A DNA stretch of 64,000 bases from Trema orientale (taxonomy: Eukaryota > Streptophyta > Magnoliopsida > Rosales > Cannabaceae), in assembly GCA_002914845.1 (NCBI GenBank), contig JXTC01000004.1, positions 1,884,427 through 1,948,426 of the forward strand, written 5' to 3'. Position 1 is the first letter of the stretch; each line of letters opens with the position of its first letter. The position numbers were made by a program, and so were the translations under genes. A model generated the notes under the pieces. The model ran no database searches, had not been told where the DNA came from, and saw nothing but the letters and a program-made list of their open reading frames with translations. This document shows, in pieces, positions 37,880 to 49,677 of this stretch.

Positions 37880-38017
37880 TGAACTTTAAAAACCAAAAAG
37901 CTTTGGATTGAGCTTATGCAGGGACCAAATGAAGCCAAACCCAAATCCTAAAGCTCAAGAAAAACATCCCATAATAAAAGCCTCAACCAAAAACAAGATT
38001 AAGTAATATATAATCTT

Positions 38018-38076
<59 letters not shown>
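37729..38076. repeat. Microsatellites near gene 7 exon 1: (AG)n and (AT)n
   Basis: An AG run (about 37729-37757) lies in intron 1 and an AT run (about 38020-38076) lies about 145 bases upstream of the start codon. AG runs also sit in intron 1 of gene 8 (about 43798-43820) and in the orphan copy (about 40314-40360). Confidence 0.85.
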
Positions 38077-38079
<3 letters not shown>

Positions 38080-38189
38080 GAGTTGAATGGTAAATACCAG
38101 ATTTTCCTTTTGTTGTAAAGCTCTATGATTTTGCATGAAGCAAGAATCTGTAAGCCAATGCAGCACTGGACAACTGTCATGAAATGGTG

Positions 38190-38323
38190 TGTCGTTTTGA
38201 CTTTGATAAAAGAACCTGTCCGTCGTTTCATGGAGGAGAGAGAGAGAGAGAGCTTATGGGCTAGGTGTGATGTGAAAGATTTGTGCTTTAAAAACTTATG
38301 TGCAGGATTTGAAGTCCCGCCAA
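38190..38323. promoter_or_regulatory. Upstream motifs of gene 7: TGTCGTTT and TCCCGCCAA
   Basis: TGTCGTTT at 38190-38197 and TCCCGCCAA (TTGGCGGGA on the coding strand) at 38315-38323. The latter recurs in similar context upstream of the orphan exon, gene 8 and gene 9. It resembles an E2F site with mismatches; binding is not shown. Confidence 0.4.
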
Positions 38324-38579
38324 AGTGGATTATATGCAAAGATATAAGAATAACAGATTACGGTATATTGGTATACGTGCTTCCTTGTACTGTCAGTTTT
38401 CAGTCAACGTGGTATTAAAGCTGGTTAATAAAATAGTGAAATAGTAGTGTCAGATTTCAATCAGTATACTAATCAAAATTACTAGCAGTAGTTACTAACG
38501 CTCTCTGCAATATTTACTTCCATTGAATTACTTCCCAAATAAAAAATAAATAAATAACTCTGACAGGCAATAACTTCAA

Positions 38580-38710
38580 AGGACGATGTATGAGCAAACG
38601 ACAGAAGTTAACAACCGTTAAGAAACGACAATGGTAACTGTAAACGACATAATTATACAAAAACGACAACAAATAGAGTTGGAACGAGGGCATATGTATT
38701 AGAGACAACA
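38580..38710. repeat. Short AAACGACA motif array
   Basis: Plus-strand aaacgac copies near 38597, 38624, 38642 and 38659, in the same orientation as the other arrays. It lies beyond the left end of the orphan gene fragment and is interrupted on its right by MITE copy B. Confidence 0.5.
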
Positions 38711-38715
38711 ATATT

Positions 38716-39085
38716 AGGGTAAACTGCGAAAAAATACCTTAATATTTGGATATTCTGTAATTTAAACACTAAAGTTTAGAATTTACAAAATAATACTCTG
38801 AGATTAAGAATTTCTAAAAATTAATACACTGAGTTGATTTTTGAATAACTTTAACAGGTAAAAAATAATAATATCTTTAAAATTAAAGAGAATAATAAGA
38901 ACTAACTCATTTTTAATGGAGGATATTATTATTATTTTTTCGTTATTAAAATTGGTCAAAAAGTCAGCTAAGGGTATTAATTTTTTGAAATTCTTAATCT
39001 CAAAATATTATTTTGTAGAGTACAAATTTTAGAATTTAAATTATAGAATACTCAAACTTCAAGGTTTTTTTTGGCAATTCGTCCT
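38716..39085. mobile_element. MITE family 1, copy B (about 370 bp) with 7-bp target duplication
   Basis: Begins AGGGTAAACTGCGAAAAAAT and ends GGCAATTCGTCCT, more diverged than copy C. It is flanked by CAATATT at 38709-38715 and 39086-39092. Confidence 0.75.
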
Positions 39086-39419
39086 CAATATTATGGCAAA
39101 AGAGGACATCATGTTTAAAACGACAATATAATGTTATAATAGAAGTGTCTGGCTTTCTTATGGAGTAATGAAATTGAAAAACGATTTCCATTATTTTGCA
39201 TAGGTTCTACTACTACTACGCCATTTTAATACAGATAAATTTGATGTACACGAGGTTTAAAAAGTGTATTATTTCTAGGATAAATTGTATTTTTCCTCCC
39301 AAATTATGGCCTTTGTAGATTTTTATCCCATAACTATTTTGCCTTGCACTAATGCTCATTTGCTGAGAAATTAATCCTTCTGTCACATTTCCGATATTGT
39401 CAGATTTTGCTGACATAGC

Positions 39420-40309
39420 AATTTTTATTATTTTTTTATTAATTAATTTTTTGAAAAATTAAAAAAAAAATGCCGTTCGAATGTATTCTCCTACAATCAA
39501 AACTTAAGAGCCTATTAGAAACTATTTACATTCAAACATATAGGAACAAAACAACCTAATTGAAAAGAAAAGAAAATAGGTTTTTACCCACTTAACCCAG
39601 CTCAAACACCATTAGATACTCCTCTGTAAAAAAATTCCCACAACTTAATTTCTCAAAACAGAAAAAAGAAATTCACTAGTAGCCTGAAAAACTAAAGTTC
39701 AAAAATTTAAACGACTTATTATTGGGAATAAATCAAATAACGCACGATTTATAACACATAGGATCATCTTTATGATTTAGTGAGCTTATCATTATCTATA
39801 TCTCTTAATCTTTATGAAGATTTGGAGTTCAATCCTTAATCAGAAGCAATTCAATATATTATTGAACACTCGATGGGTTTTGAGGGTCTTCCACAACCAA
39901 AGATTTGAGGTACTCTAATAGAGCTATCTCTTGGTAGGGATGGAGGCTACACAAAAGATAAGCATATATTTTCTTTAGTTATGAGAACTATAACCCTAAC
40001 CTAATCATGGATAGACAACTCAACTAGGGTATCTATCAGCCCTAGTTGGATATTAAATGGGTATCAATATTTTGATCCACACCTAATAGATACTCTAGGC
40101 CTATTCTTTATTTGATCACAATTTTAAGTCTAAACAAAATGAAACTGTCCAACACAATTAACCATAATGTGTGTGACCCATATTGCCATAGGAAATTGTT
40201 AATTTCCTAACACTTATAAGTGGTACTGGCTACTAACATTTTGATTTTTGGTCAGGGGTTATCATAACTTAAATCAGTAACTAGAAAAATGTAGCTAGAA
40301 GGATGTGTA

Positions 40310-40349
<40 letters not shown>

Positions 40350-40371
40350 CGAGAGAGAGAAGGGTCCTTAC
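39420..40371. other. Intron-1-like sequence of a lost B3 copy, with an unrelated insert
   Basis: About 39480-39720 and 40200-40360 resemble gene 8 intron 1 (actcctctgtaaaaaaattc, ctactaacattttgat, gtagctagaa, then AG repeats). About 39720-40200 is unrelated and non-coding, probably a transposon piece. No exon 2 or later exon is present. Confidence 0.45.
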
Positions 40372-40437
40372 AAGCTTCTTCTCTTCGAGATTTTTTTCTT
40401 CAAGAATTGACTTGAAAAAATGTGGAGTCCCAGATGA
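40372..40437 (-). pseudogene. Orphan B3 exon 1
   Basis: Reads SSGTPHFFKSILEEKNLEEKKL with a following GTAAGG donor, matching the end of exon 1 in the intact genes. No in-frame ATG is seen at its expected place and the rest of the gene is gone. Its upstream region retains TGTCGTTT (40639-40646) and TCCCGCCAA (40594-40602), so the copy once had a full promoter. Confidence 0.75.
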
Positions 40438-40593
40438 AATGGATAGTGATGATAAAAATAACCCATCATCAAAATCATATAAAACTATTTATTTTGCCTC
40501 CGGGTTTGCATGGAAGAAAGAGGCTCAGCCTTTGGGGTCAGTGGCTGTGATGTAATGAGTGGTCTGTAAACTTTTGTTTTGCAGGATGAAATG

Positions 40594-40646
40594 TCCCGCC
40601 AATGTGAAGTATATACTATTTGTGTGTTTGTTTGTAGTGTCGTTTC
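40594..40646. promoter_or_regulatory. Relic promoter motifs of the orphan copy
   Basis: TCCCGCCAA at 40594-40602 and TGTCGTTT at 40639-40646, matching those upstream of genes 7, 8 and 9. Confidence 0.35.
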
Positions 40647-40934
40647 TTGTGAAATTTTGTTACCAATTGTCAATAGTAGTATCGTTTTAGATACAAATAG
40701 TAGTCTGTTACATGTCAATCAGAATCGTCTCTTTCTTCTTTCTTCGGCCAAAGATTCTCAATGAATCATAATTAGTGTTCACTTTACTCTCTCTCCCATA
40801 TTCTTATTTTTCTTTTCTTGTTGTGACGTGTTGACACAGCCATTCAAGAGTATAAGTGGTTGGCTGTTATTGGCTAAGTGAGGGATGACGTCTGCGGTGG
40901 GGCCAGCACAGAGTAAGACGGGCAATTAACTTTA

Positions 40935-41345
40935 AAAACGACGAACTATTAGAAAACAGCAGAAGTTTTAAGCTTTAACAGTTAAAAGGACAATAATAAC
41001 TTAAAAACGACATCATCCTATGGGAACGACAATATACATATAAACGACAATAGCATGGCAGAGGATATCATACTTTGAACTATAATTCCAGAAATGTCTG
41101 GATGAACAATTTGAATCAATTTCACTAAGAGAATTTTCCAAACTTTATGACCTGTTCGGACTAAAAGAGAATTTCACAGAAAATTTAACACTACATTATC
41201 AAAATAAATAATAAAATTGTAATATAATCATCAAATTAAGGACAACTTTCAGGTAAAACGACCATTTTAGAACAAACGACACAATTATCTCAAGACAACT
41301 TCAACTTTACATGGGATAATATTTCAGAAACGACAACGCTAAATT
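40935..41345. repeat. AAACGACA motif array beyond gene 8
   Basis: Two clusters, about 40938-41055 and 41236-41338, hold plus-strand aaacgacg, aaacgacat, gaacgacaa and aaacgacaa copies. The start (gacgggcaattaactttaaaa) matches the start of the array at 45790 beyond gene 9, showing that the arrays were duplicated together with the genes. Confidence 0.65.
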
Positions 41346-41620
41346 TACAAACATTTAAGTTTCCAACAGAAAGAGGTCTTTTTTGAAAACCAAACAAGTT
41401 CATACGTCCATAGCCATAGGCCATTTACTTTACATTTGATAGGAAACAGATCTTTTTTTTTTTTTTTTTCACATCTAATTAAACAAGTTCATAGATTCAT
41501 AGGCCATTTACTTTACATCTAATAGCAGTACAAGGTCCAAAACCTGATCATGTTCTTTCCTTTTTCTGATGCCTTCCTCAAAGATTCACCTGGTGCAACT
41601 TTAGTTTAATAGGGGCTAGT

Positions 41621-43938
41621 TCAATCAATTTCAATCATAACTATATCATCTCCCTTTGGATTGTCGCACCTTTTGCAAAGTCACCAGCTGAACACAAAGA
41701 AGTTACTGTTTTTTTAACTAAGCATATTACATTACAACAATCACATAAAGTGAACTCAATACTTCGGAGTAAAGTCAGCAGCTGGACACAAAGAAGATGT
41801 TTTTTTAACTAAGCAAATTACATTATAACAATAACATAAAGTGGACTCAATGACTTTGGAGCTAAAACATTTTCATAACTAACCTTGAGACCTTTGGCAT
41901 TTTGAATCATCAACAACTCGGACAACAGAACTTCCGCGGAAGCTAGGTGTGCCAGTTTCATCGTGAGCTGAAAATGAATACAAGAAAGAAATGTATAAGG
42001 GGAAAAGGAGAAAACATGAGGCATGTAATCCTGAGGACAAATGCAGCAGTACTCGGAACAGACAGTATCGGTATTCACCTGGGGACGTGGGGCCTTTTGA
42101 GCTTCCTCTGACACGGAAAATCACAACTTCAAACGAAACCTTTATTGCCTTGAGCAAAACAAACACACAAACATCACCTACTGTCAAATTATTGTCCCGA
42201 GCAAATCTAGTCCAACCACAACGGAACCTGGGTGCTGCTCTCTTTTGTACTCCAAAAGTATACTTCACAGGCCAAGTTTTCTTCCCATTTGGAAGTTTGA
42301 AGGTTACATTATCAGATTTACTTTTGAGATACGTCTTTGCAAAGTTGGGTGGAAAGGCCTAAGGTAACACAAAAGGAAATGAAGCCAATATGATAACACA
42401 TTCTAAAAGAGACAAAGGAAGAAACACATAACGTTTTTTTCTCAGCTAATTAAGCATATCTCTTCAACTCTATGATTTGACACACATTTATCTCTCTTAA
42501 TCAAAATTGAATCTAGCAGAAACTGTATTTGTATTGCAAGTTTTCGAAAGTAAGCTACTTACCAAGCGTTTACCCCGGACATAGTACGGTTGTATGACAA
42601 CATTGAAAAATGGGCGTTCAGATTTGAAACCACTAGTCCTCTGAAGAGCTGCAAATTTTTCATTTCTATCCAGCGTTTTCATGCATCTAAGAACCTCAAT
42701 TTTCGTCGGTCTGGCAGCGGAAGATCTATCTCTTTCGCTTTTAGCAAGCAAATCAGGTTTCCCTGCAAACACAAACACACATCAAAACATAATGTTTCCA
42801 ACTTTGAACTACATAAATCAGGATAAGAGTAAATTTCACATGTCTTTCATGCCTGGCTTAGAATTCTTTGTATTCCCTTTGCTCATTGAATTCTTGACTA
42901 CAGATGGATTATGTTCATAGTCTTTATCTTTTGGACGAGATGATTTGCTTCGAGTTTTAGTAGTAGGACTGGTTTTGATTCTTTTGGGAGGCTGAGAACA
43001 TTGTAACGAAGATTTTGCCGTTGTTTTGTGGCAAGGCGAAAAATCATCCAAGATATCGACGAAATCATGATCAACAACTCTCCTCTTGGGCGCTCGGAGT
43101 TTCCCATCAACTTTAGGCTCATCAAAATGGAGAGGGATAGAGGGATAATCTATCTCTACTGTACTTTTATCAAATATGACCACATGAAATTCAGACTTCC
43201 CATCATAGCTGAAAATCAGCATGTGGCCTCTTCCTATGGAATAATGCTTTGCAAATTCTGGCCACCTCCTTGTCTAACCAAAGCTTGCCATCATAATCTT
43301 TTAACTTCATATTCCATTTGGAACCACATGGAAGCTTAATAGACACCAAATTGGATAAAGTTTCCCCAAATTTCCTTACAAACTTCTGGGGAATCCTCTG
43401 CAGTGAAAAAGGAAAATGTCTCAAAAAGCTTATGATATCACGAATTCATGAATCCCAATGCCCAAAATTAAGCATGACATGAATGATAATAACATATACA
43501 TGCACAATCAAGATGTGAAAAATAAAAAGGAAGATAAATAGCATTAAATGTGTATTATTTAAGTACCCTTTTGACTAAGTAATAACTTGATAACATAATA
43601 CCATGTACAAAATTCTCAAAACTAAATTTCTCAAACAGAAGAAAGAAACTCGAAAATAGCCCCTTTGTCATAAGAAAAACTGAACTTCAAAGATTTGAAC
43701 AACCTCTAAGAAGTACTACTAACATTTTGATGTTTGGCCAGAGGTTATAAAATGTAGAAGATTTTGTAGCTAGAACAAAGTCGAGCATTGGGTTTGAGAG
43801 AGAGAGAGAGAGAGAGAGATGGATGCTTACAAGCTTCTTTTCTTGAAGAGTTTCTTCAAGAATGATCTTGAAAAAATGTGGAGTCCCATATGAAAATGTG
43901 TGCTTGGTGTTAGTGTCTCCCCTGCGTCCCAGAGACAT
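41621..43938 (-). pseudogene. B3 gene 8, REM/VRN1-like pseudogene that lost its third B3 domain
   Basis: Exons: 43938-43831 (MSLGRRGDTNTKHTFSYG), 43397 to about 42844, 42762-42563, 42358-42079, 41967-41884 and 41687-41621. Exon 2 has one extra base at about 43262-43270 (paralogues read KGWPEF), so the frame is lost inside B3 domain 1. The GT donor used elsewhere in exon 2 is gone (ACTACTAAAA), and the alternative GC site reads AC. Exons 3 and 4 are open and code a good domain 2 (PFFNVVIQPYYVRGKRL, AFPPNFAKTYL, GWTRFARDNNLTVGDVCVF). An in-frame deletion joins the start of exon 5 (AHDETGTPSFR) to the end of exon 6 (VVDDSKCQRSQ), removing nearly all of domain 3. The last exon lacks one base and stops early at 41641. 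Confidence 0.83.
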
Positions 43939-44303
43939 GGTTGAGGTTGAGCTTTAAAATGGAGCCAAATCCAAGGGCTCCAAGAGAGTCTTTACTGAAG
44001 ACAAAAGATAACCCTTCATTAGAATCAACCAAAAAACATGACTAAGCAATCTTTGGTGCAAAAATGAAGTTACATTCTACGATTTTGAATGCACCATCAC
44101 CAACCATTCTCTCTAGATTACTCTGTCACCTTTATGTTCTCCTTGGGAAAGCTTGAAATGAAAAACTTTTTCTTTTAAGGCTAAGCTAATTCGGGAAAGA
44201 AAGGAGACGTGGGAGCGAGGCTTTGGGGTCAGGTCACTGGTCAGTCAGGGGTGATGAAAGAGTTGTGCTTTGGAAACTTTTTTAATTTTTAGCAACAGGA
44301 AAG

Positions 44304-44356
44304 TCCCGCCAAGTGAAGTATTATATATACCTACTAGGTGTTTGTACTGTCGTTTC
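44304..44356. promoter_or_regulatory. Upstream motifs of gene 8: TCCCGCCAA and TGTCGTTT
   Basis: TCCCGCCAA at 44304-44312 and TGTCGTTT at 44349-44356, about 370-420 bases upstream of the former start codon. Confidence 0.35.
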
Positions 44357-44717
44357 TTGTGAATGGTTTTGAGCTTGTACCCAAATTCCCAATGCTCAAT
44401 CGTGTTTTAGGCTGTGTTTTGTAGAGGGAAAAAGGGGAAGGAAAGAAAATGGTGGAGAGAAAAGTGAGGGGAAAATAAATATATAAGTGTTTGGTAGGAG
44501 GGAAAAGAGATAAGAAAAGGAAGAGCCGATGGAAAAAAAAGATTATGGATCCCACTATTTTTTAGTCTCTCCAACTTGAAGATACAATATGGAAAAGAAA
44601 TAGTAATCTGTCAATTGTTAAATGCCAATCAGATTTGTCTTTTATTTTTATTTTTTTTTGGGGGGGGGTCAATTATAGATATATTTTCTTTGAACGTAGT
44701 TCTTCATTTCGTTGTAA

Positions 44718-45073
44718 AGGGATAACTGCAAAAAAATACTATAAAATTTGGGTGTTCTGCAATTTAAACCCTGAAATTTGGACTCTGCAAAATAATACCC
44801 TGAGATTAAGAATTTCTAAAAATTAATACCCCTGACAGATTTTTTGACCAATTTTAAGAACGAAAAAATAATAATATCCTCAATTAAAACTAGATTAATC
44901 CATATTATTCATCTTAATTTTGAAAATATTATTGTATTTTATCAGTTAAAAATCAACACTGGGTATTAATTTTCAGAAATTCATAATCTCATGGTATTAT
45001 TTTACGGAATCTAAACTTCAGGGTTTAAATTGCAGAACATCCAAACATGAGGGTATTTTTTACAATTATCCCT
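44718..45073. mobile_element. MITE family 1, copy C (356 bp) with 7-bp target duplication
   Basis: Begins AGGGATAACTGCAAAAAAAT and ends TTTTTTACAATTATCCCT. It is flanked by GTTGTAA at 44711-44717 and 45074-45080. It is the least eroded copy at its termini and nearly self-complementary along its length. Confidence 0.82.
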
Positions 45074-45795
45074 GTTGTAAATAATAATATCGTTTTACTT
45101 AATAGGAATGTAACATAAGATATTAATTTCATCCCGTAATGTATAATTTTGAAAAGAAAAAAAAAGAGTTAAATTCATTAAAAATGCACTCCTTAATTGT
45201 GTTGGAGTAAAAAAAAAATTCCAAATAGCTTCTAAATTTGTAAAAATCTATTGTTTTTGTTTTATTTTATTTTGGATTGTTCGCTAACAACTTCTAATTA
45301 ACTTATACACTGTTTCGAAATAATTTTTGTTTCCAAATACGGAATGAGAATAGAATTTTCATCAATTAATAAAATTTAATTTGTTGAGTTATCCAAAAAC
45401 TAAACATTGTAGGGATGAATTGAAATTTGATATTACAATATAAATCATATGTAGTATTCAAGAACGCAAGATTAAATTTTTAAAAATGAAAATTTGTAGG
45501 AAATATATTTGTTTTTTTTTTCCTTTAAATTTCCATGGCCAAATTATAAATTTATCAAAATTACTACTTATAATTTACTACTGCGACATTATTTTTCTTT
45601 GGCTAAGAATATTAATTACTCCATTACCATTGATTAGTCTATGTATTGTGGGTTTTTACTAGTCCATGAGTCTATTGACCTCTGATTATGATTTGTTCTT
45701 TTGTGGCGACTCACCCATTTGAGTAGAAGGTGACTGACAGCTTTGCTAAGAGGGAGGGATGACGTCAGCGGCCGGGGGCAGTACGAATAAAGACG

Positions 45796-46140
45796 GGCAA
45801 TAAATTTAAAACGACGATATGTATTAGAAAACAACATAAGTTACAACAGTTAAAACGACAATAATAACTGAAACGACATCAGTCCATAAAAAAGACGAAA
45901 GAGTTAGGACGACATACATCAAAAACGACAACATCATGAAAAACGACCATCATGTTTGAAACAGCAATATTAGAACACGAGTCTCTCTTACAAACGACAG
46001 TTGATTTTAGAAAAACGACAATTATGTTAAAAGTGATCAACTGACAATTATGTTAAAAGACGACATATTTCTTTTACCCTCAAAAAAAAAAAAAGGGGGG
46101 GGNGGGGGGGGGGGCGACATCATCGTTTTTAACGACAGCA
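45796..46140. repeat. AAACGACA motif array beyond gene 9
   Basis: About ten plus-strand copies of aaacgac(a) or close variants in 345 bases (for example 45853, 45871, 45925, 46003, 46013, 46058, 46130). A G-run with an unknown base (46095-46114) interrupts it. The open frame that crosses the G-run is not credible. Confidence 0.65.
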
Positions 46141-46460
46141 TGTGCTACAAACAACTTAAACAAGATGGCCATACATACGACTACAGTCTAGGAGGGAATA
46201 TATGTATTTCCCCAAAAGAAATGTATATATTACTTTCTAAAAACCGAATAGAAATAAGTCACACAACGAGTAAGAAATTCTTCGATGAATTTTTAAATGA
46301 TTACTAGCAAGATCATTGAAAATAACATTGCAACTTAATCCCCCATTCAATATCCTACGCGAAAAAGAAACCGAAATTTTAAAAACTAAATAAATAAGAT
46401 ATTATAGAACTAAAATTGATGGTAAAAAAAAGAAAAAAGAAAAAGCATCACAGCATTATA

Positions 46461-46636
46461 ACGACAAAACAAGAAAAATTCTCAAGCTGAATACTAGAAT
46501 TAAAATCTAAACTAGTTCATACATTTATAGGCAATTTACATTATTATAACGACAAAACAAGAAAAATTCTCAAGCTGAATACTAGAATTAGAATCTAAAC
46601 TAGATCATACATTTATAGGCAATTTACATTACATTC
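46461..46636. repeat. Tandem duplication, two copies of 88 bp
   Basis: The unit beginning acgacaaaacaagaaaaatt recurs 88 bases later with few changes and includes a further ACGACA motif in each copy. Confidence 0.8.
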
Positions 46637-46795
46637 CATAACACCACAAGAACCACAACCTTGGAGGGGGCTTTTGAAAGAAATTTATTGGCTATCAACA
46701 TCCTAAAAGTACATTCTCATTGTTTTTTTAAATCTCTCATCATTTCCTCATAGATTCATTCACCAGGTTCAACTTTGGTTCAATAGGGCCTAAGT

Positions 46796-49677
46796 TCAGT
46801 CACTATCGATTTCAATTTTCACATCTTGCATTGGCTTGGTTGCACCATGTGCAGATTTGGTAGCTGAACATGAAGAAGCTCAAGAATTAGCACCTAAGCA
46901 AAGTTCAAGAGTCATATTAACTGAACTCGGTGCATCAAAGAGTTGTACACATTCATAAACTAACCTCTAGAACTTTGGCGATGCGCATCATATGCAACTC
47001 GGACAATGGAAACTTGAAATGAAATTTCGGTTCCATCAAGTAGCTCGAAAATGCAGACATCGCCCACTTCCAAATTATTGTCCACCGCAAAGTCTTTCCA
47101 ACCACCATAGATTTCAGCCTCTTGTTTACCAGTTCTAAGGCTCCTAAATTTGAATTGGCAAAACCAAGATCTACCATTTGGAACCGAAAGTACGACATCA
47201 CCTTCATTCTTAAGGTACCTCTCAGCAAAGTCTAATGGTATAGGCTGCCAACACAGAAAAATAAGTGAAAATTTATACTCTATCAAGAACATGTGTTCGC
47301 AGCTTGGAGTAAATAACAAGTTCTTGAGTCAGACGCTTACCACACGCAATGAAGCGCCGTTACATGCATATGATGATTGTATCACAAGCTTGAAGAAAGG
47401 TTTTTCAGATTCAAAAGGAGCACTTTCAAGAATTCTTGCTTTTTCAATGCCATTCAAGTGGCGCCTCCTAGACTTCAAAGGGGTAGCTATACATCCACTT
47501 GCTTGTTTTGTAGGTAAATTCTTGTGGGAGATAGGTATGCTATTTTCACCATTTACAGCGCCACCTGACTTAGTTTCATTCGTCGGATTTTGTTCTGGCT
47601 CCACCTGTATTGCTCCACCCTCATGAGCTGAAAACATATTCAAGAATGAAAAGTATAATGGACAAAAAGAGAAAAAAATTACATCTGTAGTCAGAGAAGA
47701 ATAACAGAATCCTTACTCACCTGAGGACACAGCTTTATTTGACTTTCCATTGACACGAAATATTACGACTTGAAATGTAATCTTTATTCCCTCGAGCAGA
47801 ACAAATGCACAAACATCACCTACTTCCAAATTATTGTCCTGAGAAAATTCCTTCCAACCACTTATGAATCTGGCAGTTCTTAACCTATCATAGACTCCAA
47901 ATATGTACTTCACGGTCCAAGTCCTCCCGTCCAAAGCTTTCAAGATCACATTGCAAGATGTCTTTTTTATGCATCTTGTTGCAAAGGTGGATGAAAAGCT
48001 CTAAGGAAGCACAAAAGAAAAGAAGGAAATTCAGTCACTATGAGAACACATTTTGAAGCTGAGAGAGAAACATGTTTATGATTTTAATCAGTTAAGGAAG
48101 CGTATCACTTCAGCTATTCTCTTGGACAAACATTATCTTAGGTCTGCAAGTTGATATCTGTAGAAATCGTACTGGTATTAGCAAGTTTAAATAGTGGATC
48201 TTACCAAATAAGTACCATGGACATAGGATGGTTGCATGAGAATTTTGCAAAACGGGCGTTTAGATTTAAAGCCACTAGCCCTCCGAAGAGCCGCATATTT
48301 TTCTTGTCTCCTCAGTGGTTTCATACGTCCAAGAATCTTGGATGTCTTCTGTCTTGATTTATCTCCATAACTTTCGGAAAGCGAATCAAGTTTCCCTGTG
48401 AAATCTTGAGACCAAAACCATAAATGCACGAAGTAGATGACATAAACATCTTGTTTAAGTTCAAAGGAACAAAACAAATGGGAGAAATTCCCCATGCCTT
48501 TCATGTCTGGCTTACAATTCTTTTGAGTTCCCTCTGCTCATTCTATTCTCAACTACAGTTTCGTTATGATGAGAGCCTGTACCTGCGGTGTGTGATAAGT
48601 TGCTTTGAGCTTTACATGCAGGGCAGATCTTCATTCGCTTGAGAGGTGGAGAACATGGTAATGAAGAATCAACCCCTGTTTTGGGGCAGGGCGAAAAATC
48701 ATCCAAGATGTCGGCGAAATCAGCATCAATAACTTCCCTCTTGGGTGCTCGAAATTTCTCATCATTGTTAGACTCGTCAAAATGGATAGGACCAGAGGGA
48801 TAATCCATCTCCACAGTATTAATATCAAAAACAACAACATGGAATTCAGAATTCCCTTCATACCTAAAAGTAAGCAGGTTCCCTCTTCCTATAGAATAAT
48901 GCTCTACAAATTCTGGCCAACCACTCTCTAACCAGAACTTGTCATCATTTTCTGTTAACTTCATTTTCCATTCTGAACCACATGGAAGCTTAACAAAAAC
49001 TGAATCTGATAAAGTTTCTCCGCATTTCTTCACAAAATACTTCGGAACCCGCTGTGACGAGAAGAAAACTGACTTAAATGGCTTGTAGAATGGATTTCTA
49101 AAATTGAACTTGAGCATGACAAGAATGATATCAAATATACAGTAATGCATTATCACTTTTTTTTTAACAAATGAATACTGAAAGGGCATGTTAAGTAAGG
49201 TACATATCTTTTTACTAAAAGTGCATGTTAAGGAAGGAAGGTACAAGCCTATTCAACATATTTATCTTGCCACTCTTTTAACTATGTAACAGCTTGAAGT
49301 CTTTCCTCTAAATCCATCACAAACCACAACAGATTGTCCTCTGTACAAAATTCCGATGACTTAAACTGTGCAATCTGCTTTTGAAAACAGCCCCTTAGGC
49401 TTCTAGAAAAACAAAAACTCAAATGATTTGAACAACTCCTGAGCAGTACTACTAATGCCAACTATGATGTAATCATTAATAAGTCACAACCGGGAAAGTT
49501 TGCTAGAACAAGGTCAAGAGTATTGTGCTTCTATGAGCAGGAAAAAGAGAAAGAGAGATGCATTATGCTTACAAGTTTTTTCTCTTTAAGAGTGTCTTCA
49601 AGAATTATCTTGAAAAAATGTGGATTCCTGGATGAAAATGTGGCCTTTTTCCCGTCTTCCCGGGGTCCACGAGTCAT
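46796..49677 (-). CDS. B3 gene 9, REM/VRN1-like protein with three B3 domains
   Basis: Predicted 548-residue nuclear B3 protein. Exons: 49677-49573, 49051-48616, 48395-48205, 48000-47721, 47627-47341, 47244-46965 and 46863-46796 (TGA). Domain 1: PHFFKIILEDTLKEKKL, RVPKYFVKKCGETLSDSV, KLPCGSEWKMKL, GWPEFVEHYSIGRGN. Domain 2: PFCKILMQPSYVHGTYL, NVILKALDGRTWTVKY, GWKEFSQDNNLEVGDVCAF. Domain 3: PFFKLVIQSSYACNG, PIPLDFAERYLKNEGDVV, GWKDFAVDNNLEVGDVCIF. Exons 1-2 are close to gene 7, while the linker exon (AHEGGAIQVEPEQNPTNET) and last exons resemble genes 1, 2 and 10, so the gene looks mosaic. Exon 2 ends at GCAT|GTAAAG, the standard site. A canonical-looking GTAAG also follows the KEL segment near 48514, out of phase. 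No lesion seen. Confidence 0.86.

Noticed and set aside
46095-46114. G-quadruplex-like G-run
   Set aside because: A single homopolymer with an unknown base next to an A-run; more likely a sequencing or assembly artefact.
46050-46307. 85-codon plus-strand frame crossing a G-run with an unknown base
   Set aside because: It depends on a low-complexity tract and lies in the motif array; no domain.
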